In this document: piece by piece, positions 51,907 through 63,176 of the stretch
Layout of the letters: each line of letters starts with the position of its first letter
Numbering within the stretch: position 1 is the first letter of the stretch
Assembly: GCF_001632365.1 (NCBI RefSeq)
Contig: NW_024468513.1
Span: 863,167-927,166, forward strand
DNA: 64,000 nucleotides
DNA from: Laetiporus sulphureus 93-53
Taxonomy: Eukaryota > Basidiomycota > Agaricomycetes > Polyporales > Laetiporaceae
Direction: 5' to 3'
The notes under the pieces: generated by a model
The model's database searches: none
The model's input: the letters and a program-made list of their open reading frames with translations, nothing else
What the model was told of the DNA's origin: nothing
Made by a program: the position numbers and the translations under genes

Positions 51907-52806
51907 TATTCATGTCATGAGCGAAGAGATTTAACTCCGTTCGCGTTGATTCCACGCATTCTTGGCCGATGCCCGCCGATGTCATTCTTCCTGGACTCGC
52001 AACCGCTGGCACCACTCTTTCTGAGCATGCCTCTACTGAAGTCATTCCTTTTTGGACCGCCTCCGCTGACAACCGGGGACGTCAAGACGTATTTACTCGA
52101 CTGTCGACCTCTATATCTCAATTGGTCTTGGGTTCCTCGATACCGTATATTTCGGACAGCCTACTATCCTATTTCATTGTCAGTCAAGCACTTTATCTGA
52201 ATAAGTGAATCGCCCTATCCTTGTCACTGCAGTCTGTATGGTATCTCTGCTTTGCCACTGCCGTTGCATTGTGCTATCGCAGTTGCGTTATTACATAGTT
52301 TCTTCAATTGTGCATACGCTGACGCCTAGTTTCCGAAGAGCAATGAATAACATACGATTGGGATGTGAACTGCTGATATCGGCAGCAGCGTAAATTCATT
52401 TATTACCAAAAAATGAAAGCCTTGATACCGTTCTAGCCGGGGATGTGATGGTCCCAAAATTTTGCTATCACAGCCGTCAAACTGCTTCTACCCATCAGAA
52501 TTAAGAGTAAGAAGACATATGCCGGCATTGCCCATGCACACTGGGATTCGAGCTCAATGTGCATGGCTGGAAGCTAACGGAAAATTGGACCAGTTCTGAA
52601 ACAAAAACAATAACGTATGGTGGATTTTAGCACAGTGTTTGCAAACAGGGCGTAACTAAATTATGATCGTATAAATGACACCAACTTGACAGATTGATGA
52701 ATGGCGCCTTTTCGACGAGAGCCCGCTAGTTTCGGTTCCAGACACCTTTCAGCGGAAATAATGTACTTCGCGATAGATCCACGTCGACAACACCGATCGC
52801 TGGCTT
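51907..52806. other. 3' flanks of convergent kinase and P450 genes
   Basis: An open frame at 51969-52208 has a composition like the kinase tail (PADVILPGLATAGTTLSEHA), so the kinase reading frame may once have been longer. Otherwise no gene is seen. Confidence 0.45.
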
Positions 52807-55246
52807 TCATGCTCGACGGGGTCTGATTATCATAGGCATCTGCGTGCCTTTCTCCGTCTCACTTCGAATGATCGGACGTCGCACAACCGTAGACTTCACT
52901 ACGACCTCATCCGCGGGTATTGCAAGCTTGAACTCGAACGCGCGGACGAGGGTCAAGATCAATGCTTTGATCCTAGTGAACGTTGTAAAGACGAGGTAAT
53001 CCTGAGTTGAGGACATCGGGCTTACTCAATGATGGCAAAACGATAACCTATACATCCACGCGGCCCACCAAGGAATGTCATCAAGTCACTCCAGGAATAG
53101 AGTGCGCGGCATCCGGAACGGCCTTCCAACGATCGGGTCTGCGTGCGAGAGTACATAGAAGACCCAAGTATGGGAAGCAAGTGACTTGGCACGTACTTAA
53201 ATTCCAGGGCGTCATCGCCCCATATCGTCTTTGCCCTGTTCAATGCCAGAAGAGGTATATCTATCGTTGTCCCCTTCGGAACGCTGCCACACATGCCAAG
53301 TCAGCATGGGGACTGTATTGCACGTCCTGATATCTTACTCGATTCTATCGCGCGGTTTCCCATGCACATCGACGAACGGTTTCTGAAGAGGGATGGTGTC
53401 ATCCTTGACCGCAACCCTGAGGCTAGAAGGAACGGGGGCGTGTAGCCGCAGAGTCTCGCGAACGACAAGGTCGAGAAAGGGCAGCGCTTGAAGCTCGTCC
53501 ATGGATGGGCCGTCGGTGGGAACTTCGCTTAACTCGGCATATAACTTCTCCTGAGTTTCAAGATTCTGTGTCAGCGCATATAGGCACCACATCGCCCCGT
53601 TTGCAGTTGTTTCATATCCAGCTGTCAGAAAACTGGCAAGCAAAGGTGAGATTATGGACGATAGTGGCGCACAATCACTGCGTACGTCGGTATCTCTGAT
53701 ACAGGTTTATTAGCACCGGCAAGGATTAGATCAGAGGGCATCACGCACGAGTGAGTACTTCGTCATCAGTGAGCCTCTGGTCTACAGGAATACCCGTTGC
53801 CATATTTGCTTTCAATAACAAGGCCAACAGATCACGGCCTGCGAAATTCAGGCGCATTGCACCGGCTTTCTCGCCTTCTACCGTAGCCTCCAGTATGCGC
53901 TTCTTCTCCACAAGCAGCTGCGCACCGATACGATAGATCGTCGCTTTGGCTGCAGCGAGGCGCCTTGTTCTCTCCGTGGGCTACAAATATAGATCAGGTG
54001 GGTACATGACCGACGAACGGCCGGTACTTACGAGGTATCGAAGAGGCGGAAGGAGAAATTGGAGCACAGTTAAGAATAATGGTTTCCCGCTCGGCGGGCC
54101 GAAGATTGCTTGAAAAGCGTCAGCGAGCTCATTGAATTTCCCATCACGTCGCAGCAGATCAAATTCGTGATCAAATCCTCAATAGGTAATTCAGTTCATG
54201 GCGTAAAGGTCAACCAAGAACAGGAGGCTTTCACCTGCAGAGCCCATGACATCCAGTGTCATTTTGGACAACCCATTCAGCACGTCGAGGCGGGCGCCTT
54301 GTGCGTCGTCGGAGATTTCGTCGAGCCACATATTACGCAGCTATGAACAACTGTTGTCAAAGGATCATACTACGACGCAGGTTTCTCCGTACCTGAATGG
54401 CTCTGTCCACGAATATCTCGGTGAAGTTCCTCAGCTGGACTGGCCCGAATGCTGGATTCTGTGCAATCTATCTTGGAGGCAGCTAGTATCAATGCGCGTG
54501 ATCGCATACCAGAATTCGTCTCTAAATTGACATGTGGCGCAATCGTAATGAGTCAACCGTGTGAAGTGACATGTTCAAGCACTGCCTGACCTGTTTGCGA
54601 TGTTGCTCTCCTTAAAGTGTTTGAGCTCTGCACTTCAGCAAGGTTCCCGGGAAACACTGACCTTCGACTACTACTACACCTGAAAAACAACGCAAATATG
54701 ATTTGCGATCGCGGATACGAATCCCATGTCGACTTCCCACTGCCAATGGCCTCAGCTATCATGTATCGAGCGAGCGCCGGCTTGTGATAATCCTGAGAAT
54801 GAGTGAGGATATGATTGATAGCCCTAGGGTCAACAGTGTAGAGATAGTCTTGCTAATGTGGTCAAGCTGAAGTGAGCGTACATCTCGGAGATACGAGGAG
54901 ATGAAACCAACGTTGAGCCAGCCCTTGTACTTGATTGTCTCTCCGTACTGCTCTACCCACATCTCTTGCATACGAACGCTTCCGGTATCGAATATCTGAC
55001 GCAGATTGCCATAGATCCGACTAGGGCTTGCTGGTCCCCGCAGCGAACGCAGAGAAGAAAATTGAGGCTGAAAGACAACGACATAAAGCTTGTAGAGAGC
55101 ATACGCCGCTAAGATAGCGGAGACTATTTCCGCAGCTGAAGAAGGACGGGCGATAGGTAAGGTGTCCTCACCGAAGGCTGCAAGCGACCCTCACCTGTCT
55201 CGATCTGCATCTCGGTATCGTTGGGCAGTGAAAGTACACGGCTCAT
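52807..55246 (-). CDS. cytochrome P450 monooxygenase
   Basis: A gene with many short exons. Exon 1 (from 55246) gives [17 protein letters not shown] and a 59-base intron leads to the membrane anchor [20 protein letters not shown] and the proline-containing hinge [14 protein letters not shown]. Further on are GEQHRKQ and [16 protein letters not shown] (helix C region), the I-helix AGYETTANG, the ExxR motif [19 protein letters not shown], and the heme-binding loop [14 protein letters not shown] with the axial Cys. The tail ends [10 protein letters not shown]. All hallmark motifs are present, so a functional ER-bound monooxygenase is likely. The substrate and the CYP family number cannot be told from sequence. 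Exon junctions in 53650-54400 are approximate. Confidence 0.87.
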
Positions 55247-56281
55247 GAGAGAAGAGAGTAAATCACAGCTGGTGGCGCCATTTCTGATAAGCTGACCATA
55301 CCGCTAGGCAGAAAGGGATCGCAACTGCCAGGTGCTCGTTGCGGATCTGAGACCGGGTTTCGCGGAAATGACAAGCGCCCAAAAGCATTGGTTCGGTTTA
55401 GTAATTATCAGCCGCCACTTCAAGTTGCCCTAAAATCTCTATCCAAAGGTCGCGAAACATTTCTTGCATCAGAAATCACTGCACGCGAGACTGCCCCTGT
55501 AATATGATCCTTGGGTTTGAACGCACACGCAAACATCGACATCTACTTCTTTCCGGAGACCCGTCGGTGCCATACTGCCTGAGGCTGCGCTTACGAGCGT
55601 AGCAACGTAACATTACAAGGGTTAGGTGCTTCGTTAATCTCACATCGTGCCAGTAGCCACGGTTGCATATTGCGAGCTTTCGAGCTAGTGATAAACATAA
55701 ACCTTTGCTCTGCTGAAAACTACCGGAGTCTCTGCAATGCCGACAACTTGGAGCATCTAGTCCACCTCCAGTTTCAAATTCTCTGCAAGCGGCGCGATGC
55801 TTCGTACAACGTGTGGGAGAAAAATCAGTAGATGAATATACGGACCACTCGGTGATGATTCCAGGATCCCGCACATAGGCGATGACTCACAGGAAACTTG
55901 CACGAATTTATAGTTTTTTCTTCTTCTTCAATCCGTCATGACTTCGGAAGCAGGCAATTATGGGCCTGACTCGGCAGTAGTACAACAGACTGCTGGCCAG
56001 CATCCACCGGCTCGATAGTGGCGAACGACGGTCTCCGTACACAACGGATATGGTGTCGCGTAATCGGGACCGTTATCTATCCACACTAGGAATCGTTCAG
56101 CGTGGATGCATATTTACGTGGCATGAACATGGTAACATATCATACTGACGACACTTAACAGGGACAGTGAGGTGAAAAGAATAATAGCATTGACGATGAG
56201 AGCCAGAGGCTCACAATTGTGGTACGTACAGGACAATCAAGCACGCTTTCAAAGCGATGGACGAGTAATTGCAGAGGAACA
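55247..56281. other. intergenic stretch between P450 and the family array
   Basis: Promoter side of the P450 gene and 3' flank of array copy A. The open frame at 55874-55476 has no motif. A T-rich string (agttttttcttcttcttc) lies at 55910-55927. Confidence 0.5.
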
Positions 56282-57705
56282 TCAGAATCTCGGAGGCCTG
56301 TTCTGAGAATATGCGCGCATGCACTCCCTCAAGACAATGTAGACCGAACGCGCAGACTGGAGATTGGCGTCTCGGGGTCCAGATTGACGCTTTGCAACAG
56401 CAGGATGCATAAGCACGGCACAGTTGACAATTGTTTTGAAGTCACGTACGATTGTCGCTCGCGCGAGCTCCAAATCTACTGTCAGGTCCTCACATGCAGC
56501 ATCCACGACATTCCAGACATCGTGGAAGACGGAGAGTCTGCTGGTGAGATCGTCGATGTTGTCTCTGATATCAGAGGTAGTCGTGACTCTCGCTTTTGCC
56601 TGTGCGTCGGTCATTCGAGAGTCTGTCGAACAGGTGAGATCCGTTGGTCAAGACGGTAATGCATCAGGTCCGACACGCACTCGGCAACTCATCCATCTCG
56701 ATCACGATCTGAACAACTGTGGCTCTAAGAATCAGGCAGCAGGTAACATGAAGTTGCATGATTCCTCACTGCATGAGACACGTATTCTCTTGATGCGCAT
56801 GGCTGTAGATCTAATCACGTTGATCATCTCATTCAGCAACTTCTGCAATGCCTACGAGCATAATCAAGTTCTGCTCCACCATAAGCGTGGTGAGCTCACT
56901 AGCTAACGTACCTGCCACACATTCATCAGAAGACTGCAAAGGGAAGAATTAGTCGGTAAATAATTTGTTATTGCGACGAGCTCACTGCTCCAAACCAGTC
57001 CAGATGTGCGCCCAGATATTCGACGGCTCAGCATGTTGACGTAAGGCGCCCGCGATCTTCAGCTTGAAAGCCTCGATGGTTTCGCCAACCTGAATGAACT
57101 CGTTCGCCGTGCTTCGTGCAGCCGCCTTATGAATCTGTACAGCCTGCATTCAAGTTCGCTGTGAGCATCGAAGGGCCTGGGCGAGCAGTGGCCTTCCACA
57201 TAGACATACATCGCGAAACTTGCCAATCATAAATATCTTCCCCTGTACAGACATCCCGTCTGATTGGGACAATGGTCTGATCACTTCGTCAAAGTCTGAT
57301 GGCCTATGAGGTCCATAGTCCAGCAGTTTGTGCGGAGCTTACTGGTTAGAAAGCTGGCGCATCTTCCCGCGTTCTGAACTGAAGAACGGTGGAGCCTTCG
57401 GTGTTGCTACCGACCATGGAGGACCGCCTCAGATCATTCATACAGATTGTCAACGTCAAAGAGCAACTAACCTGACTCAGAGTACTCCATTCCTCATAGA
57501 GTGGATGATGCTGTCCAATCTGATCCAGAGATTCCAGCTGGTTGGCGACGGAGTTGAACAACCTCTGTACTTCCGCATGGTCATTGGCTAACGAAGCGAA
57601 ATGCTCCTTCAATCGAGTGATGGAATCCTTCTCGACCGTCGGAGTGTAAGGAGGAGGAGGACGGGCTGTGGAGGGGGTGACTGCAATGGCATCTGACATA
57701 GACAT
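56282..57705 (-). pseudogene. array copy A, disrupted member of an unknown family
   Basis: It is homologous to copy D over its whole length. Exon 1 has DHAEVQRLFNSVANQLESLD and HHPLYEEW, then NAGRCASFLT, NFDEVIRP, an exon starting AVQIHKAAARSTANEF, a 22-base micro-exon, KLLNEMINVIRS, and a last exon with WNVVDAACEDLTVDL and ECMRAYSQNR. Exon 3 is one base longer than in D, with a run of five G at about 57240-57244, which shifts the frame before exon 4. Exon 6 carries in-frame stops, and no intron of normal size removes them. It therefore looks like a recent pseudogene, unless the G run is a sequence error and an unseen intron exists. An ATG four codons upstream (57717) is also in frame. Confidence 0.6.
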
Positions 57706-58336
57706 GTCGGAGAACAAGACAACGAGGTGCGAGGCGACCCGTGCCTGCCTTTATCGCTTCCCAGTGCCATGCGGAGAGGTCGAAGCTATACACGCTGACT
57801 TGGACACGCGCCGCCAGAGCACTGACGCGTTGCCGATAAGTGGGGCATGCAGCAAACGTTTCCTCGAATTCAGAACCTGTCGCTCAATTTGTATAATTAC
57901 AGTTTCGTATCATCGACCTCAGGCTGTGATCGACGTCGAGAGGCAGCCAAGTCTTACCAGCCAGTCAAGCTCGTGCCATCGGCAGCGATACCGGCGTCTG
58001 CCAGGGGATAGTTGTCACAGCCAGACTCAGCATCACGTTCTCTCTCTCGACTCTGATGAGGCTCAATGAGCTGGTAAGTACGATCCTACCTGTGATTGGG
58101 CCCAGCCTGAGTCCATCGATCCTACAGAAGTGCCAGTGTGGAGTTGACCAGATGTTCAGTGCAATCGTCGCGGCTCTTTTCGAAGCGCTTTCGAGTGTCC
58201 CGTAGGACCTCGCCGAAAATGCAACTGGACCATCATTGCGTTGCGCATTTCTGACGCACAAGAAGGCATTGAATTGAACAACGTAGTACGTAGGAAAATG
58301 ATATGGCACATGAGTCAACTCAGTCAATCACGAAGT
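57706..58336. other. spacer between array copies A and B
   Basis: The part next to copy A (57706-57730) shares the string cggagaacaagac with the same position upstream of copy D, so the promoters are related. A minus-strand frame at 58327-57965 overlaps the 3' end of copy B and is not supported as a gene. Confidence 0.45.
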
Positions 58337-59531
58337 TCAATCTGTACTGTAAGCGGACATGCACTCATACAAAACCATGCACGACGATCTTGCAGCTTTG
58401 AGGTGAACGTCGAAACCTTCGGGGTCGTTCTGCAGCATGCGAGCTTATAAGCCTCGTGCAAGAGTGAGATAACTCACACTCACGGCCACCGAACAGGCTG
58501 CTGCCAAAGCGTCAAGTAGATATGCGTATTTCATATCCAGGACCTTCCACGTTTTCACGGTCTTTGACAGTGGGCCCTCTATATTGTGGTGCGTATTGAC
58601 GTGCGCGCATTCACAAGCATCGCAGTCTGCAATGATGTCAAAACAGGTGACAACCTGCAAGAGAATGTGATCCAAACTTACACCCGATTCCACGCATTCC
58701 AAAAACACGCGACGTTACCCATTCTATCATGCTGAGCAAAATATCTAGCAATCTATCCAAGGCCTAAAACGCAATAAGTTGCTATGTTGTTAAATCACCA
58801 AAAAACGGAGAAACTCACATCGACGGCAGAGCTGTGATAGACAAATGGCTCAACGATGAAGACACTAGTCACAAAGATGCAGCTCACTGTGCTAATCTTG
58901 TCCCAAAGTCTGGTGTACGCAGTCTGAATTCCTTGACAGCTTCACCTAGCTGTTCAATCCTCACGGCTATACCATGTGCTTTGAGCCTGTGGCCTTCGAG
59001 TGCCTATATTCATGCATTGCATCAGTATTTTCAGTGTAGGTCAATCTGCCAAGACGACCGCATACTTGGTTGAAATTGACCATGTCCTTCATGTTGATTT
59101 CAGGCGTAGAAGTACATTGCCATATTGTCATGTTCTTTTGAAGAGCTGATCAATTGTCAGCTATCCGCCGGGGACGCCAGGCATAAGTGAAAACGACCTT
59201 GAAGACATCCCGCGCTTACACCAGCGTTTTGTACCGAGTCGCGGAAAATTTGATCATGTCTCTGGTGCGTTCAGAACGAACAATATAAATGAATATTTTC
59301 CTCTGTATACGAAGGTTCACTGACGCGCTGCAAAATGGACCATTCTTGGCAGAGTGGATGATCGCGACCATCATGCTCCGCGGTCTCGAGCTCCCGGGCG
59401 ACGTAGTGAAACAGCCGTCGGATCCACTCATGCCTTTCAGAAAGTGTGGACATTTCAACCAGGGGTGTCAGGTCAGGAGCATTATTCTGCGCTGGACGTT
59501 GCTGAGATGTGTTGCTTTGAGCCGCGCCCAT
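58337..59531 (-). CDS. array copy B, intact member of an unknown helical family
   Basis: Eight exons (59531-59325, 59261-59222, 59145-59066, 59003-58888, then a 13-base micro-exon near 58830, one ending in the GTAAGT donor near 58671, one ending near 58476, and the last ending at 58337) keep one frame for about 257 residues. Strings: MGAAQSNTSQQRPAQ, STLSERHEWIRRLFHYVARE, RDHPLCQEWSILQR, LDRLLDILLSMIEWVTSRVF, LSKTVKTWKVLDMKYAYLLD and, at the end, SSCMVLYECMSAYSTD. It is predicted by eye to be nearly all alpha-helix. The segment LLDILLSMIEWV is strongly hydrophobic/amphipathic. No signal peptide is seen. The function is unknown. It shares exon layout with copies A and D although the sequence has diverged, and is a near duplicate of copy C. 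Confidence 0.65.
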
Positions 59532-59887
59532 GATGAGAGCAAGGCAAAGCAACGAGGAGCGCCTTAGTATCGCGCTCCAGTTTATTAAAGTTGAGACGCC
59601 ATGCGATTAGAAGCACCGTAGCGCAGCATGCCCGACGCCGCAGCATGTGCCAAAGAAAGCGAAGAATGGCAATCGATTTAACACTCGCACCGGTATGGCA
59701 GCAGTACGTACATATTCACCTTGACGGGACTCACTCCACGTCAAACTGAGCAACAGCGAGGCGCGAACGCATGGCAAGCGCCGACATCTATGATAATGCA
59801 ACGAAGACTCACAACAAGCCGATACAGGACAAGCGGGACAAGACATGCTATGATAGCGAGGGATGGGTGGATTCGTAGGCCCACGGA
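59532..59887. other. promoter of copy B and 3' end of the D' fragment
   Basis: The 356 bases are nearly identical to 61466-61822 between copies C and D, so both spacers are copies of one sequence. No gene is seen in either. Confidence 0.6.
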
Positions 59888-60125
59888 TTAGAATACCGGC
59901 GGCCTGTTCTGTGCATATGCACGCATACATTCGATCAAGACGCCGTAGACCGATCGCGCAGACCCAAGATTGGCTTCGTACGGAGCTGGCTGGGTCTGAA
60001 GAAGGAAAGAATGCATTAGCACGAGGTGGCGGCAGAGCAGACCAAGATTACGTACAATGGTACTTTCCGCTTGTCCGAGATCTACTATTAGATCCTCGCA
60101 TGCAGCATCCACGACATCCCACATA
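59888..60125 (-). pseudogene. D', 3' fragment of copy D
   Basis: Only the last part of a D-like final exon: VVDAACEDLIVDLGQAEST, NLGLLCRHLVLMHSF and SARSVYGVLIECMRAYAQ, ending with the same stop as D. Similarity to D stops abruptly at about 60125 (equivalent to about 62058 in D), where the next duplicated unit begins. There is no start or upstream exon, so it is a truncated by-product of the segmental duplication. Confidence 0.75.
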
Positions 60126-60255
60126 TGGTAGCACCTCGACGCAGCTGCTGGATTGTCTTTCATTACAGTTTTGTGACGCACAAGAAGACATCGAATTGAA
60201 CAACGTAGTACGTAGGAAAAGGATATACATGAGTCAACTCCCTCGCTCACGAAGC

Positions 60256-61465
60256 TCATTCTGTACTGTAAGTGGACATGCACTTATACAAAACCGTGCA
60301 CGACGATCCTGCATCTTTGAGGTAAACATCGGAACGTTCGGAGTCGTTCTGCAGCATGAAAACTTATAAGCCTCGTACAAGAGCGAGATGACTTGCACTC
60401 ACGACCACCGAACGGGCTACCGCCAAAGAGCTAAGTAAACGTGCATATGTCACGTCCAGGGCTTTCCACATTTTCACTGTCTTTGACAGTAGGCCCTCTA
60501 TCCTACCGAGCTTCTCTCGATCAACGTTGGGGTGCGTGCTGATATGCACATACCCACTAGAACCGCAGTCTGCAATAATATAAAAATCAGGCGACGACCT
60601 ACAAGAGAATGTGATGCGATCTTACACCCGGTTCCGTGCGTTCCAAAAACATGCGAAGTCACCCATTTTATCACGCTGAGCAATGTATTAAGCAATGCCT
60701 CAAAAGCAACAAGTTGCTATGCTGTTGATTCACGAACAAACGGAGAAATTCACGTCGATGGCGGAGCTGTCATTGACAGATCGCTCTCAACGATGAACAC
60801 ACTAGTCACAAAGATGCAACTCACCATGCCAATCTGGTCCAGAAGCCTGGTATATGCATTTTGAACTGCTTGATGTCTTCACCTAGCTCCTCGAAGCTCA
60901 CGGCTATAACATGTGCTTCGAGCCTGTGTCTTTCGAGTGCCTACATTCATGCATTGTATCAGTGTTTGCGGTGCAGGCGAATCTGCCAAGACGACCGCAT
61001 ACCTGTATGAACTCAACCATGTCGATCACGTTGACTTCAGGCATAAAGGAACATTGCCATATTGCGATGTTGTCTTCAAGAGCTGATCAATTGTCAGTTA
61101 TCCGCCGTGCACGCCAGGCATACGTGAAAACGACCTTTAAGGCATTCCGCGCTTACAACAGCGTTTTCTACCGAGTCCCGCAAGAATTGATCATGTCTCT
61201 GGTGCATTCAGGACAAATAATATAAATGAATATTTCCCACTTTATATGAAGGTTCACAGACGCGCTGAAAAATGCCCCATTCTTCGTAGAGGGGATGATC
61301 GCGACCGCCATGCTCCGCGGTCTCGAGCTCCCGAGCGACGGCGCGAAACAGCCTTCGGATCCACTCATGCCTTTCGGCAAGTGTGGAGGATTGGTCTGGG
61401 GAGGGCAGGCCTGGAGTATTCTCCGCTTGACGTTATCGAGATGCGTTGCTTTGAGCTGCGCCCAT
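60256..61465 (-). pseudogene. array copy C, disrupted near-duplicate of copy B
   Basis: Copy C follows copy B exon by exon: MGAAQSNAS, then STLAERHEWIRRLFRAVARE, RDHPLYEEW, LERHRLEAHVIAV, a 13-base micro-exon, LLSKTVKMWKALDV, and an end with SSCTVLYKCMSTYSTE. Two lesions are visible against B. Codon 11 is TAA (61435-61433), where B has CAA. The exon 2 donor that is G|GTGTAAG in B is G|TTGTAAG in C (about 61156-61157), and the neighbouring GT shifts the frame to a stop. There is no downstream ATG before the main helical part. It is most likely a young pseudogene. Confidence 0.65.
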
Positions 61466-61822
61466 GATGAGAGCAAGGCAGAGCAACGAGGAGCGCCTTC
61501 GTATCGCGCTCCAGTTTATATAAATTGACACGCCATGCGATTAGAAGCACCGTAGCGCAGCATGTCGGACGCCGCAGCATATGCCAAACAAAGTGAAGAA
61601 TGGCAATCGAATTGACACTCGCACCGGTATGGGAAGCAGTACATACATATTCACATTGACGGGACTCGCTCCACGTCAAATTGAGCAACAGCGAGGCGTG
61701 AACACATGGCAAGAGCCGCCATCTATGATAATGCAACGAAGACTCACAACAAGCCGATACAGGACAAGCGGGACAAGACATGCTATGATAGCGAGGGATG
61801 GGTGGATTCGTAGGCCCACGGA
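61466..61822. other. promoter of copy C and 3' flank of copy D
   Basis: Near-identical copy of 59532-59887. No gene is seen. Confidence 0.6.
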
Positions 61823-63176
61823 TTAGAATACCGGCGGCCTGTTCTGTGCATATGCACGCATACATTCGATCAAGACGCCGTAGACCGATCGCGCAGACTG
61901 AAGATTGGCTTCGTGCGGAGCTGGCTGAGTCTGAAGAAGGAAAGAATGCGTGAGCACGAGGTGGCGGCAGAACAAACCAAGATTACGTACAATGGTACCT
62001 TGCGCTTGTCCGAGATCTACTATTAGATCCTCGCATGCAGCATCTACGACATTCCACATATCACAGAAAACGGAGAGTTTGTTATGAATGTTGTCGAGAT
62101 TACGTCGAATCTCACGAGGAGACGGTTGTTCGGTTTGCTCCTGGATTCGAGAATCTGTCGAACCGATGAGACCGACGTAGGCTAGAATCCCATACGCAAG
62201 GTACTCACAAGGTACCGCCTCAAGTTCGATGATGATACGCGAGCCACCGGGACCATTGTGAGAAAACCGTCTTCTTCTGATTCGCTGGACCGCCGACCGA
62301 ACAGTGGCCATCATCTTGTCTAGCAACTTCAAAATTACCTGCAAGCACAACTATCATTCATGCGAAAAAAAACGGTTGTGCTATTGGTCGACATGCCTGC
62401 CACACGCTTTGAAAGAAGCTGGCCATGCATGCATTGGTCAGTAGAAGGCTTCATGACTCAGCAGCTCTATATCATGCTTGCCTCTTCAATCCATTCCAGC
62501 ACGCCCAGAAAACCGATAGCTCAGCGTAGCCACATAACGCGGCTGCCTCATCCTTGAAGGACCGGATGTCTTCAGCGAGCTGATGAAACTCGTGCGCTGT
62601 TTGTTGCGCGGCTTCTTGGTGGACTTGTATAGCCTACATTCAACGTGTTCACCAGCGTTCAGATGATGATCCACAAGTTCGTGCGCAAACATACTTCACG
62701 GAACCCGTCAATCATTGACCTCTTGTCCTCGATGGACATTCCATTTGACTGTGATGTTGGCAAGACCACTTCATCGAAGTCTGACGGCCTGTCGGCTTCG
62801 TGACGAAGCAGTCTGGCAAAGAATTACTCGTCAAAAAGCCGGCACATCTGCCAGCGTTCCGTATGGAAGCGAGATACAAATTGCGATGCGCCTAGCGACG
62901 ACAGAGGGACGATTCGGATGATCTATATATTTCCATGGACACCAAAAAGCAACCAACCTGTCTGAGTCTGTCCCATCTCTCGTATAGGGGATGATGCGGG
63001 CCAATGTTTTCTACCGATTCAAGCTGATTCGCAATCGCCCTAAACAACGTTTGGATCTCGGCGTGGTCGAGCGATAAGGAAGCGAAATGCGCCTTTAGCT
63101 GAGTTACGGTTCTCTTTTCAATCACTGGTATGGGCGGTGGAGGAGGCGGAACAGCAGATGTACTGGCACTTGCCAT
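61823..63176 (-). CDS. array copy D, intact member of an unknown helical family
   Basis: Seven exons (63176-62958, 62891-62828, 62780-62695, 62633-62482, 62418-62397, 62338-62209, 62154-61823) give exactly 334 residues in one frame. After a Pro-rich start (SAVPPPPPPIPVIEK) come long helical segments: LKAHFASLSLDHAEIQTLFR, AIANQLESVENIGPHHPLYE, NAGRCAGFLT, IQVHQEAAQQTAHEFHQLAE, VILKLLDKMMATVRSAVQRI, IRRNLDNIHNKLSVFCDMW and VVDAACEDLIVDLGQ. It ends CMRAYAQNRPPVF. Two introns start with GC (AG|GCAAGC after exon 4 and CAG|GCATGT after the 22-base exon 5); only these keep the frame. No signal peptide or clear transmembrane span is seen. I do not recognise the family. A long helical bundle is the visible architecture. 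Cytosolic location is likely and function is unknown. Confidence 0.68.

Larger units (their letters stand above)
58200..60125. repeat. segmental duplication, unit 1
   Basis: Direct repeat of unit 2 with an offset of about 1,933-1,937 bases over its length. It contains copy B, the spacer and the D' fragment. Clear anchor strings include ggtctcgagctcccg (59385 here, 61320 in unit 2), the 59600-59960 block, and gacgcacaagaa (58249 here, 60175 in unit 2). Confidence 0.8.
60127..62058. repeat. segmental duplication, unit 2
   Basis: Begins where the D' fragment ends and contains copy C, the spacer and the 3' end of copy D. Its right boundary falls inside the last exon of D, so D kept its full length while the other unit received only the D tail. 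The two units abut with at most a base or two between them. Confidence 0.8.

Noticed and set aside
58241..60369. Similar plus-strand frames at 58241-58450 and 60173-60369
   Set aside because: They are antisense to the last exons of copies B and C; their likeness comes from the segmental duplication, not from a plus-strand gene.
56282..63176. Reading the array as a known pore-forming or cell-death family
   Set aside because: Long helices and an amphipathic segment alone do not show this; no diagnostic motif is visible, so no function is assigned.
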